A stretch of DNA of 35,528 nucleotides from Actinomycetes bacterium (GCA_021809105.1 JAKBAM010000015.1:1-35528); one strand, 5' to 3'. Positions 1 through 7,399 are shown, numbered from the stretch's first letter. Program-made: numbers and translations. The notes: generated by a model not told the origin, from the letters alone.

Positions 1-292
1 GCCGCAAGCCACACTCAGACCACATCCGTTGTGGTCCGTGACGGTCGCCACGGCGCAGCAGGGGTGGCTACAGGCCATCGCCGGGGACTTCGCTGGACCT
101 CCGTTCGGGGCGACGGAGGCCTGCTTCGCCTGGCCGGAGTGCTGCCTCACCCCCGGCAGAGGGTGCCGGCCAGCCCCTTCCCGGGCTGAAGCTGTCCGGT
201 GGCGCCTACCCCGCCGGCTCGCGGCCAGCGTCGCGGCCGCCGGCCGCCGGGACTGAGATCCCGCAAGCCGATCCGCGGGTCGTCAAACGGTG
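1..292. other. No recognisable gene
   Basis: I translated the left edge in several frames and saw no domain, motif or credible start. The longest open frame (about 75 codons, plus strand) is rich in Arg, Ala and Pro, as is usual for chance frames in GC-rich DNA. It may be the worn end of a gene lying to the left. No tRNA-like cloverleaf or clear repeat was noticed. Confidence 0.5.
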
Positions 293-667
293 TCATGGCC
301 AGCTGAGCACTTCCGGCCGATGATCAGGTAGCGAAGCTACGAGCGCGTGGAGGTCGTCGACGTCGCCGGTCAAGATCGGCTCTGAGAACCTAATGGCTAG
401 GCTCACCAAGTGCGCATCCACGACATCCGCGGTACCGGAGCGAGCCAGGATCGCGCCTACCTCCCGGCCATCGTCGAAAGGGTGGACGGCGATGCCGCTC
501 AAGAACTTGGTCAAGCGGGCCTGACGGGCGCCGTTGCGCCACACCTGGGCGACCACCGGATGGGTGGCACCCATCGGGGTCCGTTGTCGCAGAGCGGCCG
601 TCAGGAACTCCTGAGCGGAGCGCTCCCCTCGGTCGAGCGAAACGAGGAACCCCGCGTCCAAGATCAC
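293..667 (-). CDS. PIN-domain toxin (VapC-like ribonuclease)
   Basis: A 124-residue PIN-domain protein, probably the toxin of a type II toxin-antitoxin pair; family members cut RNA with Mg2+ held by a cluster of acidic residues. Visible landmarks are Asp4 in the N-terminal ILDAG strand, Asp84 in TADVVDAH and Asp102/Asp104 in TGDVDDL. The position usually held by the second conserved acidic residue reads Gln41 (AQVWRNG), a substitution I associate with an actinobacterial PIN subfamily carrying a QxWRxGxRQA motif. The start chosen is the GTG at 667, which overlaps the antitoxin stop as GTGA. That implies translational coupling and places the PIN strand at the very N terminus. A longer frame to 739 would only add antisense-looking sequence. 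The overlap and the shared upstream operator support co-expression with the antitoxin. RNase activity and target are unknown. Confidence 0.82.
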   Translation of the reverse strand: MILDAGFLVSLDRGERSAQEFLTAALRQRTPMGATHPVVAQVWRNGARQARLTKFLSGIAVHPFDDGREVGAILARSGTADVVDAHLVSLAIRFSEPILTGDVDDLHALVASLPDHRPEVLSWP

Positions 668-891
668 AGGCCGTAACGGTCGACCATCGCTGCGACGGCC
701 TCCTCGTCGACAGGCCCTGCCTCCACCTCCCAATCGCACAGCAGCTCGGCAAGCGCGGCCTGCTGTCGGGTGTTGGCTGCCAGCAACCTCAGCCCCTCCC
801 GCAGGGCGTTCGACCGGCCACCGTGGATCTCGGCAAGCTGGTCCAACGTCCGCTCCTCGTCAGGACCCAGTCTCACTGTTGTTGTAGGCAT
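664..891 (-). CDS. Ribbon-helix-helix antitoxin
   Basis: A 75-residue protein starting MPTTTVRLGPDEERTLD, the typical beta strand and first helix of a ribbon-helix-helix (CopG/VapB-type) DNA-binding antitoxin. The second helix (GGRSNALREGLRLLA) follows, then an acidic C-terminal tail (DWEVEAGPVDEEAV) suited to wrapping a PIN toxin. The frame is open to a GTG at 909, but ATG 891 is preferred: a TACACT box lies 8 nt upstream, and the GTG lies inside the operator palindrome. Its stop overlaps the toxin start. RHH dimers usually bind palindromes over their own promoter, and a perfect one lies immediately upstream, so autorepression is the likely control. Confidence 0.8.
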   Translation of the reverse strand: MPTTTVRLGPDEERTLDQLAEIHGGRSNALREGLRLLAANTRQQAALAELLCDWEVEAGPVDEEAVAAMVDRYGL

Positions 892-896
892 CGCCC

Positions 897-926
897 AATA
901 GTGTAGCACACACGTGCTACACTATT
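897..926. promoter_or_regulatory. Perfect palindromic operator/promoter of the toxin-antitoxin pair
   Basis: Two perfect 13-bp inverted arms (AATAGTGTAGCAC and its complement GTGCTACACTATT) flank a 4-nt centre, ending 5 nt before the antitoxin ATG. Read on the minus strand, the antitoxin-proximal arm contains TACACT at 900-905, a TANNNT -10 box 8 nt from the start codon. The symmetric arm carries the same box facing the other way. A repressor bound here would cover the promoter. Binding by the RHH antitoxin is inferred from position and symmetry. Confidence 0.75.
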
Positions 927-965
927 GCGGCAGGATTGGAAATTGCGAACCCGTCGCGCTTGGGG

Positions 966-1290
966 ATCGTACGAAGGCGGCAGCGTCGTCGGCTGGCAGG
1001 TCTCGGGGCCCGAAGCGCGACCCGGTCGCCCGAGGAGCGGCGACCCGGTCGAGGCGGAAGCTGCGCCAGTCGTGGCGGGTGAGGTCGTAAGCGATGAGCG
1101 TGTCCCCGTCGACGCTCTCCGCCAGCAGGCCCCATGTGGCCGGCGCGGTCGTGGCCCTCAAAGCGTCCACTCGCCGACGTAGTCGCTTGGGCATGACCTG
1201 GATGACTTTGCTCAGGGCGCGCACCGATGCCTCGGCCGCGACGACGAGACGATCGCCGGCGGGCGCGAGGCCTTCGACGAGGCCAAGGCG
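966..1290 (-). pseudogene. Remnant of a WYL-domain transcriptional regulator
   Basis: In one minus-strand frame, residues read RLGLVEGLAP, then ALSKVIQVMPKRLRRRV, then IAYDLTRHDWRSFRLDRV and TGSRFGPRDLPADDAAAFV. These match the central helix and the WYL-domain C-terminal part of DeoR/YafY-type regulators (usual length about 320 residues). The N-terminal helix-turn-helix is absent, roughly 50-60 residues of the WYL domain between the two blocks are missing, and an in-frame TGA at 1291-1293 closes the upstream side. The frame ends at 922 inside the toxin-antitoxin operator, so the 3' end was lost where the toxin-antitoxin locus now sits. Bases 1294-1556 to the right contain no recognisable gene. 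Not expected to be functional. Confidence 0.65.
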
Positions 1291-1556
1291 TCATACCTGG
1301 ACGACGTGCGCTCCACCGACCCGGCCGCCTCGAGTAGGCGTCGGTCCGCCCGATGCGAAAACCGGGTCCTGATCGGCGACGAGGCGAACCAACACCAGGT
1401 GGACGGCGTCGCAGCCGCCCAATCCGGACTCCTCCGCCGCGGCACCGGCCCCGGTTCCTTCGCCGCTGCCAGGATGGGATGGCCCGAATCTGGCCTGAAC
1501 AACCAATACGGCGGCCGCGGTATTGGGCACGCCGTTGACGTCATGCGGACCGTCGC

Positions 1557-1590
1557 AGGCATCTGCCCTGACCGGTCAGGGCAGATGCCT
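1557..1590. terminator. Perfect 34-bp palindrome at the 3' end of the AlkD-like gene
   Basis: The 34 bases are identical to their own reverse complement, centred on CCGG. The RNA can fold to a stem of about 15 bp (arm AGGCATCTGCCCTGA) with a minimal loop. The TGA stop of the minus-strand AlkD-like gene (1576-1578) lies inside the palindrome. There is no U-tract, so it would be an I-shaped terminator of the kind common in actinobacteria. A mobile-element or protein-binding palindrome is an alternative. Confidence 0.6.
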
Positions 1591-2076
1591 GGTTGCCTCC
1601 CTGCGAGACAGGCTGGAAAGAGTGGCCGCCCTGTCTTCGACAAACGCCCTCACCCACTCTGGGTCGGTCCGCGCATAGTCGCGCAGCACCCAGCCGATGG
1701 CTTTGCGCACAAAGAAGTCCCGGTGGCTGGCGTTGGCGTCGATGATCTCGGTCAGCAGGTCGACGTCGGTGCGACTCTTGCTGCCGACCTGGGCGAGGAT
1801 GTCGGCCCGGCGCAGCCAACGGTCCGGCACACTCGACCAGGCCAGAAGAAGTCGGCCGACTCCAAGTGGATGGGCAGCCACTTTGGTGAGTGCCCGTACC
1901 TTGGGGACCGCGACCCCCAGGTACGGCATCTCCGACTTCATGTACGCCTGCATCCGGGGAGCGCGGCCGGGATCGGCGCCGGCCGCCAGGCCATCGGCCA
2001 CGGCGGCCAGAAGGTCCCGGTCGGCCTCGACCGGCATGTCGCAGCAACCACCCCGAACGACCGTTCCCGCGCTCAC
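1576..2076 (-). pseudogene. AlkD-like DNA alkylation repair gene with internal deletion
   Basis: The 166-residue product is clearly related to AlkC/AlkD HEAT-repeat DNA glycosylases. The N-terminal block AYMKSEMPYLGVAVPKVRAL and the C-terminal block WLRRADILAQVG, then FFVRKAIGWVLRDYARTDPEWVRAFV, are well preserved. Full-length relatives are about 220-240 residues. Roughly 60-70 residues are missing between AAHPLG and SVPDRWLRRA, replaced by a short unrelated junction. The lost part includes the WWDxVD-type motif holding the catalytic Asp and a base-contacting Trp in Bacillus AlkD. The reading frame is intact, so a protein could be made, but glycosylase activity is unlikely. GTG 2076 has a TACAGT box 8 nt upstream (leaderless start); ATG 2037 is an alternative. 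I score it as a decaying gene. Confidence 0.7.
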
Positions 2077-2084
2077 GGCCCCGG

Positions 2085-2090
2085 ACTGTA
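2085..2090 (-). promoter_or_regulatory. -10 box of the AlkD-like gene (leaderless)
   Basis: TACAGT on the minus strand lies 8 nt before GTG 2076, the spacing expected if transcription starts at or next to the start codon. No Shine-Dalgarno sequence is present. It is divergent from the box at 2145-2150. Confidence 0.4.
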
Positions 2091-2144
2091 GGTGCGGCCG
2101 TGGAGCGCCCGTCGAATGCTGGGCATCTGTCCAATACAGAATGC

Positions 2145-2150
2145 TACGGT
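2145..2150 (+). promoter_or_regulatory. -10 box of the SnoaL-like gene (leaderless)
   Basis: TACGGT ends 7 nt before ATG 2158 with no ribosome-binding site between, the arrangement typical of leaderless actinobacterial mRNAs. This decides the start of the downstream gene. Confidence 0.5.
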
Positions 2151-2157
2151 GCTCTTC

Positions 2158-2619
2158 ATGAAAGGCTCCGATGATCGCTCTCCTGGTGGTGACTCGTTGT
2201 CAGACCGGGTCCTCGAGTACTCCGCCATCATCGAGCGATCAGTTCGGTCGGCCAAGGAGCCCGGGGCTAGTCAAGTGGATTGGGCGCCGCTGGCCGGACT
2301 CGTGGCAACAGACGAATTCCACAGGGTTGGAATCTGGCGCGAGGAGATGGACTGGCAGGAGTACGTCGCCTTCCTGAACAAGTTTGTCGGCGCCAAGGGC
2401 TTCGAAAGTACCGTGCGGCGCATCACCGAATGTCGCAATCTGGTCTTCTATGAGATCGAGGAACACCACATCAAAGACGGCAAGGTCAACGTGGTCAACT
2501 CGATGAACGCCTACGAGTTCAACGACGACGGCAAGATACGGCGTCTCGATGTTTACATTCAAGGAGTGGTCGACCCGTCCGTGCCGGTGGAGACTCTTCT
2601 TCGCCGATCGGCCAACTAG
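2158..2619 (+). CDS. SnoaL/NTF2-like protein
   Basis: A 153-residue protein whose central part (LVATDEFHRVGIWREEMDW, then FYEIEEHHIKDGKVN, NSMNAYEFNDDGKIRRLDVYIQG) has the look of an NTF2/SnoaL-like cone fold. Long beta strands end in the usual F-D-D-GKI turn followed by the last strand. Members bind small hydrophobic ligands, act as isomerases or cyclases, or have no known role. The first 35 residues are charged and probably disordered. The frame is open to 2092, but ATG 2158 fits the TACGGT box. It is followed after 117 bases by a CMD/LLM/EthD-like gene group on the same strand, so it may belong to that catabolic set. The substrate is unknown. Confidence 0.7.
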   Translation: MKGSDDRSPGGDSLSDRVLEYSAIIERSVRSAKEPGASQVDWAPLAGLVATDEFHRVGIWREEMDWQEYVAFLNKFVGAKGFESTVRRITECRNLVFYEIEEHHIKDGKVNVVNSMNAYEFNDDGKIRRLDVYIQGVVDPSVPVETLLRRSAN

Positions 2620-2736
2620 CAACGTGTTCGTTCGGGTCCATTCGCACCCACGCCGCCATGACCTCGCCGGGCGGCAGAACCAGCATTTCCCCGGGAGCCC
2701 GTCGGCCGCCCTCGCGCTGATGCCTGGACAGATCCG

Positions 2737-3330
2737 ATGAGCCCGCGCGTACCTCCCGTGCCGTTCCGGGATTGGCCGGCGGAGCTGACCGGCGCACTCC
2801 CGTCGGTCAACCGGCCGGGCACCTCGACGGAGGAGAGCAGCCAGAAGGCCAAGGGACTGCTGGGCACGCTCGCCCATCATCCGGGCCTGGTCAGGGCGAC
2901 CCTTCCGCTCAACGCCCACATCCTCCGTGCCACCTCGCTGACCGAACGCCAGCGCGAGCTACTCGTGCTGCGAGTGGCCGCCTTGCGGGAAGCCGCCTAC
3001 ATCTGGGTCGAGCACACGCCAATGGCTCGGCGAGCCGGACTGAGCGACGACGAGATCGCAGGAGTGGCGTTCGGCCCGGAGGCGGCCTGCTGGCAGGGAG
3101 TCGACTCGGCTCTCGTACGCGCGGTCGACGAGCTTGTCGACGACGGTGCCATCTCGGAATCCACCTGGATGGTGCTGGCCGAAAGCTTTGATGTGCGCCA
3201 GCTGCTCGACCTCATCTACACAGTGGGCGTCTACCAGATAAGCGCCTTCGTCGTCCGATCCTTCGCCCTGGACCCAGACGACCTCACGGCTGAGCAAAGT
3301 CCGATGCACCCTGACGGAGACGTGGGATGA
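2737..3330 (+). CDS. Carboxymuconolactone decarboxylase (CMD/AhpD-like) family protein
   Basis: A 197-residue all-helical CMD-family protein. The core block runs through residues 65-110: LTERQRELLVLRVAALREAAYIW, then EHTPMARRAGLSDDEI. The family's conserved Glu/His scaffold is present, but there is no CxxC, which argues against an AhpD-type peroxidase and for the lactone-decarboxylase-like or unassigned branch. This branch is common beside Rieske and LLM genes in actinobacterial catabolic clusters. Its TGA stop overlaps the next ATG (ATGA at 3327-3330), so it is translationally coupled to the F420-type oxidoreductase. The start at ATG 2737 has no clear Shine-Dalgarno sequence. The substrate cannot be read from sequence. 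Confidence 0.8.
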   Translation: MSPRVPPVPFRDWPAELTGALPSVNRPGTSTEESSQKAKGLLGTLAHHPGLVRATLPLNAHILRATSLTERQRELLVLRVAALREAAYIWVEHTPMARRAGLSDDEIAGVAFGPEAACWQGVDSALVRAVDELVDDGAISESTWMVLAESFDVRQLLDLIYTVGVYQISAFVVRSFALDPDDLTAEQSPMHPDGDVG

Positions 3331-4274
3331 TCCAGCTGGGCCTCTCCTACGGAACCTACGACGAGGACAACTCGACTCTGTTCGACTCGGTGGTCGCTCA
3401 GGCATTGGCCGCCGAGCAATCCGGCTTCGACTCGGTGTGGGTCCCGGACCACCTCATGCAGGCGCCGGCTGTAGCTGCCGTCGGTGACCCGATGCTCGAG
3501 TGCTATACGACCCTGGGAGCCCTCGCCGCGGTCACGTCGAAGGTTCGCCTCGGCGCGTTCGTCGGATGCCCCGCCTACCGTAGCGCGGCTCTCGTCGCCA
3601 AGATCCTGACCACCCTCGACGTGATATCTCACGGACGGGCCATCTTCGGCATCGGCGCCGGCTGGTACGAAGAGGAGCACAAGGCGTACGGGTTCGAGAT
3701 GGGCCGTCACGGTGAGCGATACGAACGCCTCGTCGAGACCGTCGAGATCGTCCGAGCCATGTTCACTCAGCAGTCGACCACTTACCACGGGAAGCACCAC
3801 CGAGCCGACGGCGCCCTGAACTCCCCACCGCCTATCCAGTCGAGCGGGCCGCCGATCATGATCGCCGGCAACGGCGAGAAGAAGACCCTCCGGCTGGTGG
3901 CCCAGTACGCCGACATCTGCAACGTCGTCGGCTCCCCACAGGTGGTACGACATCTGATGGAAACGCTGGACCGTCACTGCACCGACTTAGGCCGTGACCC
4001 CGCCACCATCTGCCGCACTGTGACGAGCATGGTGATCGTCCGCCCGAGCCCCGAAGAAGCCGAGGCAGCGCTACCTCCCGCCTTCCGGAACAAACCATCG
4101 CCGTTCAAGCCCATCGCCGGGAGCCCCGCCCAGGTGGTGGCCACGATGCGAGACCTCCTCGCCGCCGGCATCGACGGCCTCATCCTCAGCTGTCCTTACG
4201 GCGACGGGACACCCGAGTACGTAGCCACCCTGGCCGACCTGGCCGCACAGGCCCGGGCCGAGGCGAGCCGATGA
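3327..4274 (+). CDS. LLM-class F420-dependent oxidoreductase
   Basis: A 315-residue luciferase-like (beta/alpha)8 protein. It shows the opening strand MIQLGLSYGTYDED, then AEQSGFDSVWVPDHL, the LGAFVGCPAYRSAALVAKILTT region, ISHGRAIFGIGAGWYEEEHKAYG and the C-terminal GSPAQVVATMRDLLAAGIDGLIL. The HGR-GIGAGW block is characteristic of deazaflavin (F420)-dependent members, and the length is typical. These enzymes are cytosolic and move hydride between F420 and small organic substrates. The gene is coupled to the CMD-family gene by an ATGA overlap and followed after 45 bases by an EthD-like gene, so the three are probably one mRNA. FMN use instead of F420 cannot be excluded. Confidence 0.85.
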   Translation: MIQLGLSYGTYDEDNSTLFDSVVAQALAAEQSGFDSVWVPDHLMQAPAVAAVGDPMLECYTTLGALAAVTSKVRLGAFVGCPAYRSAALVAKILTTLDVISHGRAIFGIGAGWYEEEHKAYGFEMGRHGERYERLVETVEIVRAMFTQQSTTYHGKHHRADGALNSPPPIQSSGPPIMIAGNGEKKTLRLVAQYADICNVVGSPQVVRHLMETLDRHCTDLGRDPATICRTVTSMVIVRPSPEEAEAALPPAFRNKPSPFKPIAGSPAQVVATMRDLLAAGIDGLILSCPYGDGTPEYVATLADLAAQARAEASR

Positions 4275-4319
4275 CATCGAGTCCAGGGAGGAAACTTCCC
4301 GCAGCCGAAAGGAACGTCC

Positions 4320-4655
4320 ATGCCCCGAGCCATCATGGTCACTTATTCAGACCCGGCGGACCCCTCCCGAGAGGAGGAGTACCGGGCCTGGTACGACCGC
4401 CACATCAAGGAGGCTCTCGAGGCAGTGCCGGGCATGCCTCGTGCCGTGCGATACAAGCTCTCGGCAAAACAGGGCCACCCGGTGAATGAGCCGTTCCGAC
4501 ACATGACGATCTACGAGATCGACACCGACGACGTGGACGAGCTCCACCGTAAACTGTCAGAAGCGTGGGAGCAGAACCGGCTGTCGAGAAGTGACGTAAT
4601 CACGGCGGGACCGGTGGTCTACTGGGACTTCGATTCCGAGATATCCATCCTCTGA
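4320..4655 (+). CDS. EthD-like dimeric alpha-beta barrel protein
   Basis: A 111-residue protein with the ferredoxin-like pattern of the dimeric alpha-beta barrel superfamily: strand RAIMVTYSDP, helix EEYRAWYDRHIKEALEAVPGM, strand AVRYKL, strand FRHMTIYEID, helix DVDELHRKLSEAW. The EYRAWYDRHI segment is the signature of EthD-type proteins often found beside catabolic oxygenases and reductases. AAAGGA at 4308-4313 is a good ribosome-binding site 6 nt before the ATG. It is the last gene of the plus-strand CMD/LLM group and ends 25 bases short of the convergent Gfo/Idh pseudogene. The role is unknown; an accessory or isomerase-like role is plausible. Confidence 0.75.
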   Translation: MPRAIMVTYSDPADPSREEEYRAWYDRHIKEALEAVPGMPRAVRYKLSAKQGHPVNEPFRHMTIYEIDTDDVDELHRKLSEAWEQNRLSRSDVITAGPVVYWDFDSEISIL

Positions 4656-4679
4656 AAAGGTGTGCGGAGACTCCAGGAA

Positions 4680-5094
4680 TCAGACCGGGCCGGTCAGGCG
4701 ATCCACGACCTCGGGGAATGCAACCCCGTCGGCGAACGTGGGCATACCGGCCTCGGCGGCGCCAGCCAGCAGGGCGTCTCGGATCTTGGAAAACCACGGT
4801 GCCATCTCGAGGGCGCGGTTGTCGCGTTACTGGTAGGCGCGGAACATTTCGGAGGTTCCTCGTCGGTGTGGAGTTCGAGCCAGCCTCCGATTTCGTGCAC
4901 GTTGTCGCTCCACATGTCGAGTATTCCGCTGGCGCCGATGACGGTCACCCTGTTTGGCCGCTCCAGGGGGCAGGGGCGACCTCGCAGCCCTCGGTTCCGG
5001 CGAACACCGGGGCGACCACCCGCGCCCCAAACCTGGTACCGATGACACCGAGTCTCAATGTCCTACGGCTCCCACCACCAGGCGAATGATCCAT
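4680..5094 (-). pseudogene. Broken Gfo/Idh/MocA-family oxidoreductase
   Basis: Three pieces of one NAD-dependent oxidoreductase family can be read on the minus strand in different frames. An ATG at 5094 gives MDHSPGGG, then RLGVIGTRFGARVVAPVFAG, the N-terminal Rossmann strand and glycine turn, ending at TGA 4945-4947. A second frame gives GASGILDMWSDNVHEIGGWLEL, resembling the central sheet. A third gives EMFRAYQ, an in-frame TAA at 4827-4829, then ALEMAPWFSKIRDALLAGA and PTFADGVAFPEVVDRL, the typical family C terminus. Relatives are 330-380 residues, so about two thirds of the gene is gone. The start lies 2 nt after the Rieske stop, so it was once the next gene of that operon. Not functional. 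Confidence 0.8.
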
Positions 5095-5096
5095 GA

Positions 5097-6350
5097 CTAA
5101 CCTCTGGCCACCACGGTGTCGCGCCATAACTCGCCGTCTTCGACGAATATCTCGCGTGCGTTCATCATGCGCACGGGACTGGCGGAGCGAGCACTCCCCG
5201 GGGGTGTCCCCCCTGATTCCACTGTGCTCAGCGCATCCAAGAGGATCCGCCGGGCATGTGCGACCGCAGCATCGCTGGCTGAGAGGTGCTCCTGGCTGCG
5301 ATCGACGAGCGGTCCCATGCTCACCTGCACGGCCGCGTCCTCTTCGAGCAGGGTGCGCCCGAAGCCAGTCCAGTGCCCGGCCTTCATCAGCTCTCGGTCT
5401 TGACCCCACCGCTCGGCCCGGCCTCCCCGCATCCCTGTGAAGTCGTGCGGGTCGGCTACATAGTCCGGTGCCGCAGCTCCGAGCTCTTGGGGCGGCCGGG
5501 TCGGGCGGTCCGAGAAATAGCCATAGAAGAGGAGGTGGTGGGTGTCGTCGACGGGCGAGATGACAAACATAGATCCGTCGTCCGGTTGGCCCCTGCCGAC
5601 CGGGACGACAGTCACCAGCGGAATGAAGTATTCGGTGATCCGGACGTAGGCGCCACCCGCTTCCTGCCTGCGCAGGGCCGCCGCTCGCATCCCGCACGCC
5701 GAGGATTCCGTCTCGTAGAGCGGCGGTTGTTCCAGGGCCAGACCGATGTTGCCGTAACCCTCGATCTTGGCCGACTGGCCCATCCAGGTCTGATGCAACA
5801 GCCCTAGATGCGATGAGTCGATGGTGCCCTCTACACCCTGCAACCAGTTGCAGGGGACCCGAGAGACGCACCAGAACGAGTTGATCTCATGGCCACCTGA
5901 GAAAGGAAGGTCCGGGAATGGAGGTGTAGTGCCATGCCCCAGCCAGACCCAGGCCAAACCCCCCGACTCGGCCACCGGGAAATGGGTGACGGGAACACGG
6001 CTTGCAAACTGCTCAGCCCGGACCGCCTGGGTCGGCGCCTCCAGCACGTCACCGCAGGCGCTGACCTTCCAGCCGTGATAGACGCAGCGCAGCCCATCGG
6101 GCTCCACCCGCCCCAGGAGCAGCGAGGCCCGTCGATGGGGGCACAGCTCGTCGAGGAAACCAACCCGACCGATCGAGTCCCGGAAAGCGACGAAGTTCTC
6201 GCCGAGCAACCTGACCGGCGTCGGCGGCTCGCCTGCAACGAGCTGGGACGACAGCGCGAAGGGCAGCCAGTAGTGCTCACGCATCATCTGTCCCATCGGG
6301 GCTTCCCCCTCGACGCGAGCCAGCTTGTCGTTCTCTTGGCGGGTCACCAT
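5097..6350 (-). CDS. Rieske non-heme iron oxygenase, alpha subunit
   Basis: A 417-residue ring-hydroxylating oxygenase of the phthalate-4,5-dioxygenase-like type. The N-terminal Rieske domain has Cys70-Pro-His72 and Cys89-x-x-His92 (CPHRR, then CVYHGW) for the 2Fe-2S cluster. The catalytic domain has Asp178, His181 and His186 in EGTIDSSHLGLLH, the bridging Asp and the two Fe(II) His ligands. A C-terminal DRSQEHLSASDAA block follows. It would hydroxylate or demethylate an aromatic or alicyclic substrate using electrons from a reductase partner, and none is encoded nearby. The ATG overlaps the end of the RibD-like gene by 7 bases, so the two are co-translated. The former downstream partner, a Gfo/Idh gene, is destroyed. 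Confidence 0.88.
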   Translation of the reverse strand: MVTRQENDKLARVEGEAPMGQMMREHYWLPFALSSQLVAGEPPTPVRLLGENFVAFRDSIGRVGFLDELCPHRRASLLLGRVEPDGLRCVYHGWKVSACGDVLEAPTQAVRAEQFASRVPVTHFPVAESGGLAWVWLGHGTTPPFPDLPFSGGHEINSFWCVSRVPCNWLQGVEGTIDSSHLGLLHQTWMGQSAKIEGYGNIGLALEQPPLYETESSACGMRAAALRRQEAGGAYVRITEYFIPLVTVVPVGRGQPDDGSMFVISPVDDTHHLLFYGYFSDRPTRPPQELGAAAPDYVADPHDFTGMRGGRAERWGQDRELMKAGHWTGFGRTLLEEDAAVQVSMGPLVDRSQEHLSASDAAVAHARRILLDALSTVESGGTPPGSARSASPVRMMNAREIFVEDGELWRDTVVARG

Positions 6351-6955
6351 TGTCGCGTTCCTTTGTCGATCAGATTTCGCTTAACGTACTCCGGGATACC
6401 CCGCTCATAGCGCAGCATGATTACGCCGTTGCCGAACGTCTCGGTCTCCATCAGGCGCAGGGGGACCTTCGCATCCGAGGGCCGGAGCATCGGCGTGCCG
6501 CGTCCTATCACTACGGGGTGGAGGTAGAGTCGGTATTCGTCGATCAAATCGTGGCGGACGAATTCCGCAGCCAGGTCGGAGCCCCCGAGGACGAGGTCCC
6601 CACCGGGCTGTGCTTTGAGGGCGAGCACCTCGGCCGGCACGACATCGTGGACGACCGTCGCGTGCCAATCTGCCCGCTCCAGGGTGCGGGAGTAGACGAC
6701 CTTCGGCACGTCCCGCCATATCCGGGCAAACTCGACGACTGCCGGTGTAGCGGACGGATCCTGGTCGGCGCTCGGCCAGTAGTCGGCCATCAGCTCGTAG
6801 GTGGCACGACCTTCGAGGAAGCCGCCGGCGCCGGCCAGCCAGCCGTTCAGGTGGCGATGGAGTTCGTCATCGACCATGTGCCAGTCGATATCGCGGTTCG
6901 GCCCTTCCATGTAGCCATCGACGGATGCTGAGATCATCCAGATGAGTTTGCGCAC
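6344..6955 (-). CDS. RibD C-terminal/dihydrofolate-reductase-like protein
   Basis: A 203-residue protein of the bacterial RibD-C/DHFR-like family: N-terminal VRKLIWMISASVDGYMEG, GRATYELMADYWP, KVVYSRTLE, GGDLVLGGSDLAAEFVRHDLIDEYRLYLHPVVIGRG. These single-domain proteins are NADPH-binding reductases, mostly of unknown substrate, and seldom act in folate or riboflavin synthesis. The frame is open to 7150, but the GTG at 6955 starts exactly at the family N terminus and has GGGG about 7 nt upstream. The upstream extension is Arg/Pro-rich shadow. The stop lies inside the Rieske start region, so it is probably the first gene of a RibD-like/Rieske/(dead) Gfo-Idh operon. Confidence 0.82.
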   Translation of the reverse strand: MRKLIWMISASVDGYMEGPNRDIDWHMVDDELHRHLNGWLAGAGGFLEGRATYELMADYWPSADQDPSATPAVVEFARIWRDVPKVVYSRTLERADWHATVVHDVVPAEVLALKAQPGGDLVLGGSDLAAEFVRHDLIDEYRLYLHPVVIGRGTPMLRPSDAKVPLRLMETETFGNGVIMLRYERGIPEYVKRNLIDKGTRQW

Positions 6956-7330
6956 CGTCAGCCCCGGGAGTGGACGATCATCTCGCCAGTCAGCCTCGTC
7001 ACCCGGTCCCCTCCCTGGAGCGCGATATCGTCGGCCCGATAGGAACCCCGCGCTGCGAGGCTCAAGACTACGCCCTCGATCCACACCGAGGCGACAGTAC
7101 AACCCGGCGAAGGCGACCACCCGGGTCACCCACCGCATCCCGCCCCACACGCGACGTTCCTATCTCGAGCTCGCGCCGACCTGCACCGAGTCGATCCGGT
7201 GGCGCGACGCGATGCTTGTCGGACGTGTAGCCTTTCCTGACTTCAATGAGGAAATGCATGACGTCTGCGGACGGATACGAGATCCACGCTCTCGCTCGCG
7301 CCACACCCGACGTTCGAGCCGGAGGATGAT
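6956..7330. other. Intergenic stretch, no gene seen
   Basis: This divergent region between the RibD-like and thioesterase genes contains only Arg-rich chance frames. GGAGG occurs at 7321-7325 and may serve the thioesterase if that gene begins at an unusual CTG (7331). It must also hold the promoter of the RibD/Rieske operon, but I see no convincing -10 box. Confidence 0.4.
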
Positions 7331-7399
7331 CTGAGCGACGACCGTTCGAGACAGCACCTTGCGCCGAACTTTCGCGGGGATCTTGCGGAAAACCTCGGC

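Noticed and set aside
1..292. Transposase remnant at the left edge
   Set aside because: The decay of neighbouring genes made this plausible, but no catalytic motif or terminal inverted repeat was visible.
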